This document shows, in pieces, positions 44,154 through 55,327 of a DNA stretch of 64,000 bases. Made by a program: the position numbers and the translations under genes. This DNA comes from Limnanthes douglasii subsp. nivea (Eukaryota; Streptophyta; Magnoliopsida; Brassicales; Limnanthaceae). How positions within the stretch are numbered: the stretch's first letter is position 1; every line of letters begins with the position of its first letter. Below the pieces are notes generated by a model, which saw only the letters and a program-made list of their open reading frames with translations, had not been told where the DNA came from and searched no databases. The stretch is taken from contig JAUPFV010000043.1 in assembly GCA_036936605.1 (NCBI GenBank), positions 186,001 through 250,000 on the forward strand. Direction: 5' to 3'.

Positions 44154-46897
44154 TCATTTGTTAAACGATCCACCTCTGTCATTATCGCTTTAATTTTTTC
44201 TTGAGAAAAGGATCTTCTCTTTTGTATGATTGGACGAACGTTGTTCCGTATTACTAGCCTGTGACAGATGACATCTGTTGGAACCTATGTAACATCTTCT
44301 GTACACCAAGCAAATAAGTGTAATTTTGTAGAAAGAAATTTGAGTAAGCTTTCTTTTACCTTATGGGATAACATTTTACCAATCTTGAGACTTTTTTAGG
44401 GACAAAAGACATGATCCTCAAAAACATCACGAGGGACCATGAAGCAGGGGGCTCCATCGGATGATCAACATGATCGAAATCTGCAGGGGGGCCCACTAAT
44501 TGTTATTCTTTTTTAGACTCAACAACCTTTGACTGTTTGAGGGCCAACGCAACTCAGTAGCATTCTCTCACCATCTTCTGGCTACTTCTTACCGTTCCCA
44601 CGTTGCTTCCTACCACATACTTCAAACATTGATGAACAGTAAAAGACACAAAGTTCATCTTAGACAACCAAGACCTTCTGAAGATAGTGTTATATGATAT
44701 GGGAGCATCCATCACTATAAACAGTAGTGTGACTATCTTCTTGAGTGGCCCTCATCTCAACTCTACAATTCCTTCAAACTCTCCGACTACATCAGCAATT
44801 GCTCCAATAAATCGCACTATCGTCCGGTCAGATGGCAAGATTGTTGGTGCTTCTTTTATCTGGCTATAAGTTGACATAAACATTATGTTAGCTGAACTCC
44901 TGGTATCAATCAAAAAATTTCTTATCGCGTTTCCAGTTATCTTTGCTTCGATTACCACTGCATCCTCATGCGGACGAGCTACATCTCTCATGTTATCATC
45001 TTCGAAGCAAAAAATCGGGGATGAAATTCTGTACAGGTGTAATGAAGCACCTCCTTCCAACTATTTCGCCAGACTAACAGTGTATCTCTTCCGAGAGTAG
45101 TTTGATATTCCTGCCACTGTGTGCTCACAAAAAATCGCTAGTTATTCAAAGAATGCACATAATTCCCCATCAAATGCATCAATAAGTTCTTCATCGACCG
45201 CTTCAGATATCATTATAGTACCCTCTTATTTAGGAGCAACTTCTTGCTTAGGAACAACCGCGGAATTATTTTTCACAAAATCGATTAACTTTCCATTCTC
45301 TATCAAATATTGGACTTCTTTCTTTAATGCCACACGATCTTTCGTATCGTGCTCGATATCTTAATGAAATTGATAATATTTATTCTTCCTATGCTCCCTT
45401 GGGTTCTGCAACGGGAAAGGATTACAAAAGTGCACATTAGCACGTGTTTTCTTGAAGATGGTTGATACACACTCAGTTAACTCAGCATAGTGACCCAGTC
45501 GGACACATCTTTCGGACATGGGTCGAACGTACTGTTGAGACGCTTGTTTTGCAGGTGCATACTGTTGATTGTGTACTGCGCATTAAGGATTTTGACTTCT
45601 TTCTTGAACTGGTGCTTGGGGTCGGACCGTTGTTGTTGGTTGTGATATTTTTGGTCGGACAAGCACCGTTAGTGTACTAGCTCTAATCAAGGTCGGATCC
45701 TGATAGAATTGAGCCATCGATTCTATCTCAAAGGCTCTAGTTTCTTCTACTAGAATTCGCTTCTCTATATTGATCCAACAACACTCTAAATGTCCTAGTC
45801 TGTGTCTCCGCGAGATTATCTTTTATTACTCTCAGGAGAAAATGCATTTGGAAAGCAGCAGTGTCACCTTATTTTCACAAAATTTCATATCCGTCTTGAC
45901 CTGAATAAAACGTTTCGTGTACTCTTTTAAACTCAACCCAACTTTTTGTCTATAGTAAATAATATTATCCTCATTTGCAAGGAATTTCTTGCTACCAACA
46001 AAATGTTGTCGGAACACACTCCAAAACATATCCAAAATTTTAATACGTCTGTGAGGTAAATGATAGTACCACTTGGATGCAGCGTTGTTGAAGGTTTGGG
46101 AGAATGCCATGCACAATAGCTTATCATCATCATCATGATAATTGATCATAACGTTTTTGAACTTCTCATTGTGATTATCCGGATCTTGAGTCTCATCGAA
46201 CGTTTCCAACTTGGAAATATTGAACCACTTGGGCAGATGTCCGAATAAGATCTCAGGAGAGAGTGGAGATGACCTCCAATTATGTCCGACTTTGTAAGCA
46301 CTCCCCCATGGAACTTTATTAGCTGTCATATAGAGTCTTCGCTCGGTTGGAAAAGTGATTATTGATTCGGTAATCTTGATTGTAGCCGTTGGATTTAAAC
46401 TTCCCCCATGGAGTTACATGTTCTAGTCGGACATTACCTACTTTGTCAGGCTCCTCGGAATGCAGCTTTCTTTTCCCATGATCAATTTTCTTCCTTGACT
46501 CCTTCCTTCTCCGATTGTTCTGATGAGAGTTCTTACGCTAATTTGAATATATTTTCTTCTGATCTACTTTGTACCTAACATCGGTTCCCGATGATGAAAA
46601 CTCATCTGAGTTAAGAGAGGTATACTCACTAGATTTCGACGACTCATATCTTTGTTCCGATCTTGCTCGCCTTTTGCAAGATCCATGAATTTTCCTCCGA
46701 TACCTTTCTTCAGGTTGAATGGTACCTTGAATCTGACCAGCCATGACTCTCTCTCTTCGGACTTCAGATCTGACTCTTCTAGAACCTATTATCGATTCTT
46801 TCTTTGCGCTTCGTCTTTCGATATCCTCTAACAATTCTTTGCGCCTGGCAACCAAGACAGATTCTTCTAGAAGTTTTTCCGCGTATCGGTTAGGGTT
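44154..46897 (-). pseudogene. Element B' gag, protease and RT 5' part
   Basis: The minus strand reads gag from 46,897 (VARRKELLEDIERRSAKKES, then SSEYTSLNSDEFSSSGTDV). The gag core is at 45,832-46,329 (WGSAYKVGHNWRSSPLSPEI, KLETFDETQDPDNHNEKFKN), protease at about 44,640-45,060, with FLIDTRSSANIMF, and RT 5' part at 44,154-44,500. The leader and the last part of the LTR are missing because the family A element lies between gag (46,897) and the LTR (55,016). At the other end RT is cut where copia2 starts. The shared D-T-R supports common descent with B. Confidence 0.8.
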
Positions 46898-47273
46898 GGT
46901 GTAGATTATTTTTAACTGAGGGTAATTTTGTCCAACGCTTTAAAGAGTTTTAAGGGTATTAAATGTTTGGGTGTTTTGTAGTGAGAGATTTAAGCTGCCT
47001 GGTTGTATTAAATGCTCATTACCCTCATTAATGAAAGTGGTTGGGTATTTATACCCTTAATTATGGACTCATGGGTTTTCGGATTAAGTTGTGAAACCGG
47101 GTCGAGTTTAAAGACCCATTAGTTCTTAAGTAGATTAACACCTAGCTTAGTCAAAAGGTGTTTAGTGTTTTAATACTTTTTTCCTGTCCGGATAGTTCAG
47201 TGGGCAATTATTGTCCGAATGACCCCTGTCCGGTTTTCTCAGTGAGTGGTGGTGAATAAATCTGGACTCATCA
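46898..47273 (-). repeat. Family A 3' LTR (376 bp)
   Basis: Starts TGGTGTAG and ends CTCATCA on the plus strand, homologous to the solo LTR at 15,561-15,967. A minus-strand TATA box (GGGTATAAATACCC) lies near 47,043-47,057. Confidence 0.88.
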
Positions 47274-47429
47274 GTAGCCCCTTTTTAAGGCTTTGTCAAA
47301 GATCTTGCGGGACTAAAAAACTCTCTTAGTCAGTAACAACATTTTTCGGATTGGTCATGCGTTTGGTTCAAGGTTTATCCGAACTGATTTCTCCTCAGAA
47401 TTCTAAGATTTTTTCTTTGGATCGTGGGA

Positions 47430-47608
47430 CACGTGTTCCATTTTGATTCGTCCTACCAGCCGTTTTCTTCCTAGAACATCGCTCCTACTAAGCCTGAAAA
47501 TTAACTCCTGCATTAAATGCTTCTTACGTCAACGCCGTTTTCAATCATTACCTAAATTTTTTCGTTTTCTCCTAGGTATGAGTAGCTTTTGACTTATTAA
47601 TATATAAA
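47430..47608 (+). promoter_or_regulatory. Promoter of the family A antisense ORF
   Basis: G-box CACGTG at 47,430-47,435 within GGGACACGTGT, and TATATAAA at 47,601-47,608, about 166 bp downstream and 83 bp before the first ATG region (47,691). The arrangement is conserved with 24,025-24,207. Confidence 0.65.
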
Positions 47609-47690
47609 TTACTCTTTCCCTGTTTCACCATCTTCACCACTCCACAATTTCTTTTCTCAGAGCTTTTCACCTTTTGTTTCAAAATCTCTC

Positions 47691-50608
47691 TTGGATAGTT
47701 TTATGTTCACAGCAAGGAATGCTCTTGCGAAAGGTGGTTGGTTAAATCTTTTGGAACTAGAGAAAGTGAAAAAATTCGAACGTGAGAGACGCATTGCTGC
47801 TGGTCTTCCAGTATCTCCAAGAAATACGTCTAATACACCATCCTTAGAAGCTGATCAAGGTTCGTCTTCTACCAAAAGCGCAAAACCTAAATGTTTATTC
47901 AAGCCAAACCTCTCGCCAATCCCCTCAGGCTCCTCGATCTAGGAGTCTCAACCTTCTAACGTCCAGGAGAAAGCAGTATCAAGTGTCAAGAAGCCTTCTC
48001 TGTTTATCGCTATGGGATCTAATATTGAGAAATCCCCAGAGAAACCAATCCTCGTCGGACAACACGCTTGGTAAAAGGCCTAGCAACTGGCTCACAATCC
48101 AAGTCCTCCAAAACGGGGGCCTCTAAGTCTGCATCCAAAGATAAAGCCTCCAGATCGGAGATATCTATTAGAGCCCAAAGAAACAAGCCCAACGGATCAG
48201 AGGCAACCAGAATTACTCCTCAAACAAATTCCTCCAGAGCGGAGCCCCAACTAGACACCAGACCTCTAGAAGAAACTGATGCTCAACCATCCGGACAGAC
48301 CACTGATCCACAAGCTAAAATTCTTCCATCTTCTACAATGATAGAAGAATTAATGGAAGATAGCATCGAAGAGGCTCCTTTCGAGACCGAAGCCTCCAGA
48401 CAAACTAAGGATGCTTCCTCTGATAAAAAAGGAAAGGGCAAAGTGAAAGTGAAAATGACTCATCTGGAGATACCAGAGAGCTTGAAGGGCAAGGTGGGAC
48501 CTTGATTTCAGAAGATTAATGTGAAGTATCTACTGGCCATGTAGAACATCAATTATGTCTACACTCACACCACTGAGCTGGGCCAGATCCGAACCAAGTG
48601 GGGGATCCCAGAATCAGTGAAAGTGAGAATCTCAGTCACACCGGAAACTCCGGTGGACTGCAAGCTCAACGAGATCGTCATTTACATTGAGCTATTCAAT
48701 TGGGGGCTCAGATTCCCCTTGGATCGAGAAATTGTCAGGTATTTTCACTTGATCAAACTTTTTCCAAGCTAGCTGAGTCCAAATGCTTGGTATACTCTCC
48801 TTGCTTATATAATGGCATCAAGGATGTCCGGTATTCCTCTCCCGATGGATCAATTCGCAGTAATGGCCAGCATGTGCAAAAACCATCACATCCCATTTTA
48901 CCAGTACAACATGGGAGACAAATTCAAAGTAGTGGATGACCTGTAGGAGTCAGAGAAAAACTGGAAGACCCAGTTCCTATTCATCAGTGGGACGTGGGAG
49001 AATGAGAGAAATATTAAGGCCAATGTTAATCCTAACATGCTCACCAGTAGGTGGAAGAGCACAAGTAAGTATTCAATTTTATTAGTCTTTCTTATTTTAT
49101 AAAACATTTATTCCTGAATCACCCATTCTCTCATGCCAGTATTGTCGAAGGAGTTCTCTGATTATTTGAAGAAGAGGCAGACCACGTGCGCCAAATTAAA
49201 CGCCTGGGCTGCTGACCGTTGGGGAAACGTCTTCCACAACTTTTTTACTTCAGGAAACTTGGTGAGATCCCACATTTGGAATACTACGGGCCGGAGAGAT
49301 CTCACCTGGGAGGATCTGACTACACCACCTCCTCTGGCTGTTATACTTAAGAGAACAGAGGAGAAGGATGTCAAACTGGCCTTGCCCTCCAGAGCCGAAG
49401 CCCCAAGAAAAATGAAAGGGAAGGGAAAGGATATTGCTCCGGAGAATCAAGGAGGGCAGACCCAATGAGGTATTGATGCTACTTTGCTCAAATTAGTTGA
49501 GGATGAGACCATTAGGGAGGTAGGGGAACCTTTAAATCCACCAAATCCTTCTAAAAAGGACCGAAAAAGGGGAGCAAGCAGCGATGAGAGGACTGCTATG
49601 AAGAAGAAGGTCACCTTTGGGGATGAAGTAATCATTCGTCCTTCGGAGTCTCTACCTTTGGCAGATCCAACTGATCCCACCTTGCCAGAGCAGATTCCCA
49701 GTGATCTACAATCCGGGGAGGGTACCAGAGGGGATATTGATGGAGTAGACATCAGTAGACTCCAAAATATTGATCTCTATTTCAACGATTTTGAGAAAGA
49801 TGACTTTTCTAGCCCCTACCTTCCCCCAAGCTCTTCCAATATGGTGAATTTCAATGGCAAGTCCTTCACTGTCTCAGGGGAACACGATATGGTGACTCAC
49901 TCTCTGCTGGGCCATATTCAGCCAGTGCTCAACTTGGAAAGACAAGTAAAAAGTCAGTCTGCCCACATCAACACCCTCAACACAGACAAGGAGAGTTTGT
50001 CTATTGACCTCCTCAATGCCAACTAGAGTATTGAGGCATTGAAGAAGGAACTTGAGGAGTTAAAGAATGAGAAAGAAGATCTGGCAACCAAGCTGGTCAC
50101 GTCAAAGACAGCTAATATAGAGCTCTGAACCAAATGCTCAAGTTTGGAAAAAGATCTTTCCACCTTAAAGTGAGACATGAAGACCAAGGACGATACCATC
50201 CGAACTTTGTCCGGTGACAAGACTTCTCTTGAAGAGGTTGTATCCAAGGTAACCAATAAGGAAGAAGACTTGGTGAAAGAGCATGATTAGATAATTTAGG
50301 CTCGCGTCGATGTATACACCAACGAGGTGATAGATTCCCTAGAAAAAAGGTATGCCGAAGTTAAGTCTGATATGGTTCTGCTTTTCCACCAAACGTTTCC
50401 AAAGAGAACGCTTGGTACCTTGTGGCAATATGTTGAGTATGAAGATATCCCATTCCATACGATGGTGGATGGTGATAAGAAGAACTATTCTAGTGGAATC
50501 GATGACACTACCGCTGAGGAGGAAGGAACCGGAGAGAGTTCCAATGGTGAACCCAAAGTTCCTAAGAACAAAACTGAAGCAGGAACATCCGAAGGGAGTA
50601 AGCCCTGA
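47691..50608 (+). pseudogene. Extra antisense ORF of family A (longest copy)
   Basis: Opens with MFTARNALAKGGWLNLLELE. A serine/proline-rich linker follows (to about 48,500), then a PF04195-like core (about 48,480-49,060) containing LFNWGLRFPLD-like, SPNAWYTL-like and MASRMSGIPLPMDQF-like words. An intron (49,065-49,139, GTAAGT to CAG, phase 1) joins SRWKS to ILSKEFSDYLKK. The C-terminal exon has a basic stretch and ends in a long heptad-rich coiled coil (about 49,920-50,330) and an acidic tail. Stops at about 47,942, 50,024 and elsewhere mark decay. The intron and own promoter indicate a gene transcribed independently of the retrotransposon RNA. Confidence 0.8.
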
Positions 50609-51229
50609 GGTTTTAAATATCTTTTCTTATTTTGTTTTTCTTAACCTTATGAATTACTAAAATCCTTGGATGGCCAAGGAATTTTTGTAACTGCGTCCGG
50701 TTTGAGTCCGGTTAAGCCTTTCTTTAAACTCAAAGTCCTTGGATGGCAAAGGAATATTTTATGTTCTAATATCATCATCCGGTTTTTAGCCGTACAGGTT
50801 TACCTTGGTAATTTTTTTCTTTGTTTCATATTTGCTTAATTTTAATGGCTGATGTTTAAAGAGACGTTATTTATTTAACAAGTATTTAAGATGAGAGTGT
50901 TTAAATTCTCTGATGAAAAATATTAAATGGTCATCAATCCAATATGCCAAAGATCCTTAGAAGACTTTAAAGAAATTGTAATCAAACCACTCTGAATATT
51001 TTAAGAAGGCATCAAATTTTATTGAAAAACCCGAGTACCTCATTAAAACCTCTCTGCGGCACCAGGGTAGGAAAGAGTATGCCCCCTAATATTTACATGG
51101 ACTTAAAACAAGTAAATATTTACACAACTTTCATTCCAGATATAACCGGAGGTGTTCAATATTCTAAGGGTGCTTTAAGATTCTTCCATCTTTGTCTTGA
51201 AGCTTGTATGTCTCAGGCTTAAGTTTTTC
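50609..51229. other. 3' region of the antisense ORF with two dyads
   Basis: No gene. TCCTTGGATGGCCAAGGAAT at 50,663 and a near copy (TCCTTGGATGGCAAAGGAAT) at 50,736 are 73 bp apart and each can form a small hairpin. They stand where element B has its 50-bp minisatellite of CCAAA-TTTGG dyads. 51,000-51,110 is the spacer shared with element B (21,655-21,770). Confidence 0.55.
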
Positions 51230-51600
51230 GGAGACCTCAAAAGGCCCTTCTCAGTTTGGAGCTAGCTTTCCGAACCGCTTCTCCTTAGTATGCTAGAAAA
51301 TGTTTCTCAATACTATGTCCCCTGGCTGAAAATCCCTTCTTTTGATTATGGAAGAAAATCTGCTCCTCATCAAGCCTTTGTAATGGGTGGCTAAATTATC
51401 TCCAAACAGCGCATGATAGGTCTATTAAACGAATTCTTATAAATGATATCCCTTATGATTAAAAACCACGAGCCCCATGTTTCATTCTTTGCCACAACTT
51501 TCACCGGAGGTAAAATGCCAACAAAGATGTATTGAAGAATAGGATATCTTCAGTCTTTGGGTTGAACCACTTGTGTACTTAAACTTTCCTCCTCATCCTT
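51230..51600 (-). pseudogene. Family A integrase remnant
   Basis: 51,230-51,400 encodes, in broken frames, the integrase C-terminal part (a RRDFQPGDIVLRNIF-like word and KLRRAF). 51,430-51,600 has the pre-zinc-finger linker. The zinc finger and the DD35E core are gone, so roughly 700-900 bp were deleted. Confidence 0.65.
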
Positions 51601-51603
51601 GCC

Positions 51604-52600
51604 CTAATTGGGTTGTATGGATGGGAATTCTTGCACATGAATCCATGGGTATGACTCAGGGTATGCTATGGTTGCCAAAGAGTCTGCTAGTGTGTTCTCC
51701 GATCTAGGTATATGCTCATAGCTAACATTTTTGAAGTTAGCTGCCACTTCTTTAAGGATAAACAAGTATTTAATCAACTGCTCCTTTTTTGGCCTTAGAT
51801 TGACCTTGGGTATGATGGATAAGAAGCTGAGAATCACTCATTAACCTGACTCTTTTAGCCCCACACATAAAAGCTAATTTCTGACCAGCTATAGCAGCCT
51901 CATACTCGGACTAATTGTTAGAAGCCCTAAAAGCAAAACATATAGCCTTGTATAACTTATCGCCAAACGGAGAAGTTAAACATATCCCAGCACCATAACC
52001 CATGGTACTTGATCCACCATCTATCTGGACAACCCATACCTTCTTAGTTTTCTCATCTGCAGCTTGCTTAGTACTTCTGTCCGAATGGAACTCAACCAGG
52101 AAATGAGCAACAGATTGAGCTTTGAGTGCAGTTTGGGGAGCGAAATCAATATCATAATCACCCAATTCTACTGACCACTTGGTCATCCTGCTTGATATGT
52201 CTGCCTTCTGAAGGACATTTTTCAAAGGAAAAGACGTCCGGACGACAATAAAATGAGACTGAAAATAGGGCCTCATTTTTCTGGCAGCAATCACCAAGGC
52301 TAGTGCTAGTTTTTCAAGCTTTAAGTACACCTTTTTCAGCATCCATCACACTCTTGCTGATGTAGTACACCGGACGAGGATAATTGTCCACCTCTCTTAC
52401 CAGCATCGCACTTATTGCACATTCAGACACAGCTAGATATATGTAAAGTGTTTCTCCATCAACAGGTTTGTAAAGAGTTTTGAGGGAAGATAAATGGTTT
52501 TTTATTTCATTGAACGCCTGGTCGCACTGTGAAGACCAGTTAAAGTCTTTATCACCCTTTAAAGTCTGGAAAAACGGGCACACCTATCTGAGGACCTTGA
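51604..52600 (-). pseudogene. Family A RNase H with RT connection
   Basis: 52,314-52,583 holds FNWSSQCDQAFNEIKNHLSS, LYIYLAVSECAISAMLVRE and RPVYYISKSVMDAEKG. 51,911-52,342 continues YLKLEKLALALVIAARKMRP and the RNase H start (WVVQIDGGSSTMGYGAGI). 51,604-51,837 gives the RNase H end (HIPRSENTLADSLATIAY). D, E and D positions are recognisable. Three frames and several stops. Confidence 0.85.
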
Positions 52601-53545
52601 GATAAAACGATTTAAAGCTGCTATCCTTCCTGTCAACCTTTGCACTTCTTTAACATTCCGAGGAGGATCCATTTTTAATAGGGCATCAAGCTGGTCCGGA
52701 TCAGGATGTATCCCTTTCTCACTAATCACATACCCCAAAAACTTTCCGGATTGCACCCCAAAGACACATTTTTCTGGATTCAATTTTGAATTAAGCTTCG
52801 CCAAGATGGAAAAAGTTTCTTGAAAATCTGCTAGGTGCAACTCTTCTTCCACACTTTTTACCATCATGTCATCAATATATACTTCCATATTTCTCCTAAT
52901 CTGATCAGCAAATGCTTTGTTCACCAACCTCTGATAGGTAGCCCCAGCATTCTTCAACCCAAAAGGCATCACTTTGTAACAATGGAGGCCCCTATTCGTA
53001 ACAAAAGTAGTGTGTTCCTGGTCTTTTGGATCCACCTGCATCTGGTTATAACCGGAGAAGGCATCCATGAAGGATAATAACTTGTTCCCATATGTGGAGT
53101 CTACCAACTGATCTATCTGGGGGACTGGATAAAGATCTTTTGGGAAATCTCTATTGAGGTCAGTAAAGTCGATATACATATGTCATTTCTCATTATTTTT
53201 CTTTACTAACACTGGATTGGCTGTCCATAAAGGATATTGAGACTCCTTTATGGGCCCCATCTTGGTAAGTCGGTCAACCTCTTAAACTATGACATCAGCT
53301 TTCTCTTTAGAGAAAGCTCTCCTTCTTTGCACAACAGGTGCAACATCTCTTCGGATGGATAGTTGGTGTGATATAACATTCGCAGGTACTCCGGTCACAT
53401 CAACATTACACCAAGCAAAAACATGTTGGTGGTTTGCCAAAAAGGACAACACTTTTTTCTTCAATTTTGGTGCCATCTTGGAGCCAACTTTAACATTTCT
53501 TCCTTCAGCCAGAGAGTGGGTTTCAACTTCTTCAATTGGTATCAA
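52559..53545 (-). pseudogene. Family A reverse transcriptase
   Basis: The best preserved RT of the window. 53,282-53,545 gives the N-terminal region (HVFAWCNVDVTGVPANVISH). A short broken stretch holds the KESQYPLWTANPVLVKKNNE equivalent. 52,559-53,179 is 206 codons open through FTDLNRDFPKDLYPVPQIDQ, FSGYNQMQVDPKDQEHTTF, MPFGLKNAGATYQRLVN, the catalytic MEVYIDDMMVKS, LNPEKCVFGVQSGKFLGYVI and LTGRIAALNRFISRSSDR. A stop after NNEK near 53,183 interrupts the gene. Confidence 0.9.
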
Positions 53546-53606
53546 AACACCAGGGGTCTCTCTGGGGTCATCAATTACACCCTCACCCAGAGGGCCCCAA
53601 AAACTG

Positions 53607-54220
53607 CTAATATTCGTTTATCCGGACTGCCCCTAGAGTTTTAGGGGCAAGTGCAGTTGCATAACATTCTCTTGCTATTCTTTGGCTACTCCGGAAAACT
53701 CCCACTTGTCCTTGAACTGCATACTTTAAACATTGGTGAACTGTTAAAGCCACAACATGCATCTTGGAGAGCCAGGATCTCCCAAAGATTGCATTGTAAC
53801 ATGTGGGGAAATCTACCACAACGAAAAGTACCCTGACCGTCTTCTTGAAAGGGCCGTTGCCCAACAAAACCTCCTCCTCAAACTCTCCGACCACATCCGC
53901 AGAGCTTTCTATGAAGCCCACAATAGACCTGTTCGAACGCTGAATCACTGCTGGATTCTTTATCTGTTTATAAGAACTTAAAAAAAGAATGTTGGCTGAG
54001 TTGCCAGTGTCAATCAAAATTCGCCTGATGCCATCGCCCCCAATCGATGCTCCAATAAAACAACATCCTCATGAGGACCATCTATGTCCCTTAGGTCATC
54101 TTCATCAAAAACAATAAAGGGAAAAGGAATTTGGGACTGATAGGAGGACATGTCTCCCTCTAACTGAGTTACTAGAGTGTGAACATGCCTTTTCTTTGAA
54201 GAAAGATTCGGCGCAGTCAT
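53607..54220 (-). pseudogene. Family A aspartic protease
   Basis: 54,014-54,220 carries HVHTLVTQLEGDMSSYQ and FDEDDLRDIDGPHEDVV. 53,607-54,017 begins MIDTGNSANILFLSSYKQIK with an intact D-T-G and continues ADVVGEFEEEVLLGNGPFKK, CYNAIFGRSWLSKMHVVALT and HQCLKYAVQGQVGVFRS. A frameshift lies between the two. Confidence 0.85.
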
Positions 54221-54916
54221 TGTGTCCTCCCAAAATATAGTAGTGACTCAAAAAAGCTTATAAGCCCAGACACTGTCTTGGTATGTTCTGTTATAACCTC
54301 CACTTTATTTCGGGTTGGATCAGGATCCAAATACTCTAATTCTACATCAAATCTTTCAATGATTACCATGGCCCCGTCTGGAGCCGATGTCCCTAAATTG
54401 TTCGTTGGGCCACTCTGGTGAGCATTGTCAGGTTTGTTCCCAGTTCTTCTCTTGACATAAGCTCCTAATTTTCCTCTTTCAATCAAATTCTGCACCTCTT
54501 GTTTCAAGGTGATGCAATCCTTGGTGTTATGGCCAATATCATGATGATATTGGCAAAAACAAGTATTACGACTTTCCCAGGAGATTGAAGCGTTGTCGGC
54601 TTCCTGAAATGTACCTCATCTTTTTTTGTCATAGATGGTTGCCACATTCTCTTTCAATTCAGAAAACCACTCCGGTTGGACCCAAGGTCCCTGTTTATTT
54701 CAAGACTGCTGGCTCTGAGCTGGAGCTGGGTGAGATTGAGTCTGTTTGGCCCTGTTGGGCCCCTGTCCGGCTTCCTTAGCCTTGTATCCGGACTGGTTCT
54801 GGTTTGGTGCAGCCGGAGCAGACCTCACTTGCCTGTGCACCATAGTATTTTTTGTTTCATCTACATTGATTTGCTTCCCCACCTGGTTTAGCAAACCACC
54901 CCAAGTCATGGCCTTT
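54217..54916 (-). pseudogene. Family A gag, 3' part
   Basis: The minus strand holds a Gln/Pro/Ala-rich linker (54,700-54,890), then WVQPEWFSELKENVATIYDK. A knuckle-like CQYHHDIGHNTKDCITLKQE follows with all four ligands (near 54,500-54,560), and the C-terminal frame 54,217-54,507. The gag core and leader are missing: the sequence jumps at 54,916/54,917 into the middle of the LTR. Confidence 0.82.
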
Positions 54917-55015
54917 TTTCGGGTCAAGTTGTGAAACCGGGTCAAGTTTAAAGACCCATTAGTTCTTAAGTAGATTAGCACTTAGCTTAGTCAAAAGGTT
55001 TTTAGTATTTTTATA
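54917..55015 (-). repeat. Family A 5' LTR, internal fragment (about 99 bp)
   Basis: Matches 47,083-47,180 of the 3' LTR. Both ends of the LTR are missing: one side is fused to gag, the other to the interior of the B' LTR. Confidence 0.85.
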
Positions 55016-55327
55016 GTTTTGTAGAGAGAGAAAGAGACAGAATGAATAAATTTAGCAATAATTGACTAATCATTGGCCATTTTCCCAAAAAGGGAATGTC
55101 CTTATATTGTACATGAGGTGAATAATAAAATTACATAATTACCACCGTTAAAATGGATTTCTCACCCCACTCATATACTATTTACATACAAGTTCTTAGG
55201 CATATCACCCAATCCCTTTGTTTCTTATGTTTGTTTTACTTTGGTCCTTAATCACCAAATACACACATTTAGTCATTATATTTTACACAATTAACCATAT
55301 TATTACTTGTATTTGCCTTCCTTATCA
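55016..55327 (-). repeat. Element B' 5' LTR, 3' end missing
   Basis: The minus strand starts TGATAAGG at 55,327 and aligns with the element B LTR for about 310 bp, lacking the last about 110 bp. The outer pentamer CCATC (55,328-55,332; GATGG on the other strand) equals the target duplication after the element B 3' LTR at 39,402. Confidence 0.87.

Larger units (their letters stand above)
46898..55015 (-). mobile_element. Ty3/gypsy family A element (Tat-like) nested in B'
   Basis: The minus strand reads partial 5' LTR (54,917-55,015), gag, protease, RT, RNase H and integrase remnant. A plus-strand extra ORF (47,691-50,608) and the 3' LTR (46,898-47,273) follow. On both sides lie pieces of one B' copy, so A inserted into B' and later lost its 5' end, together with the end of the B' LTR and the B' leader. 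The integrase catalytic core is deleted. Confidence 0.87.
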
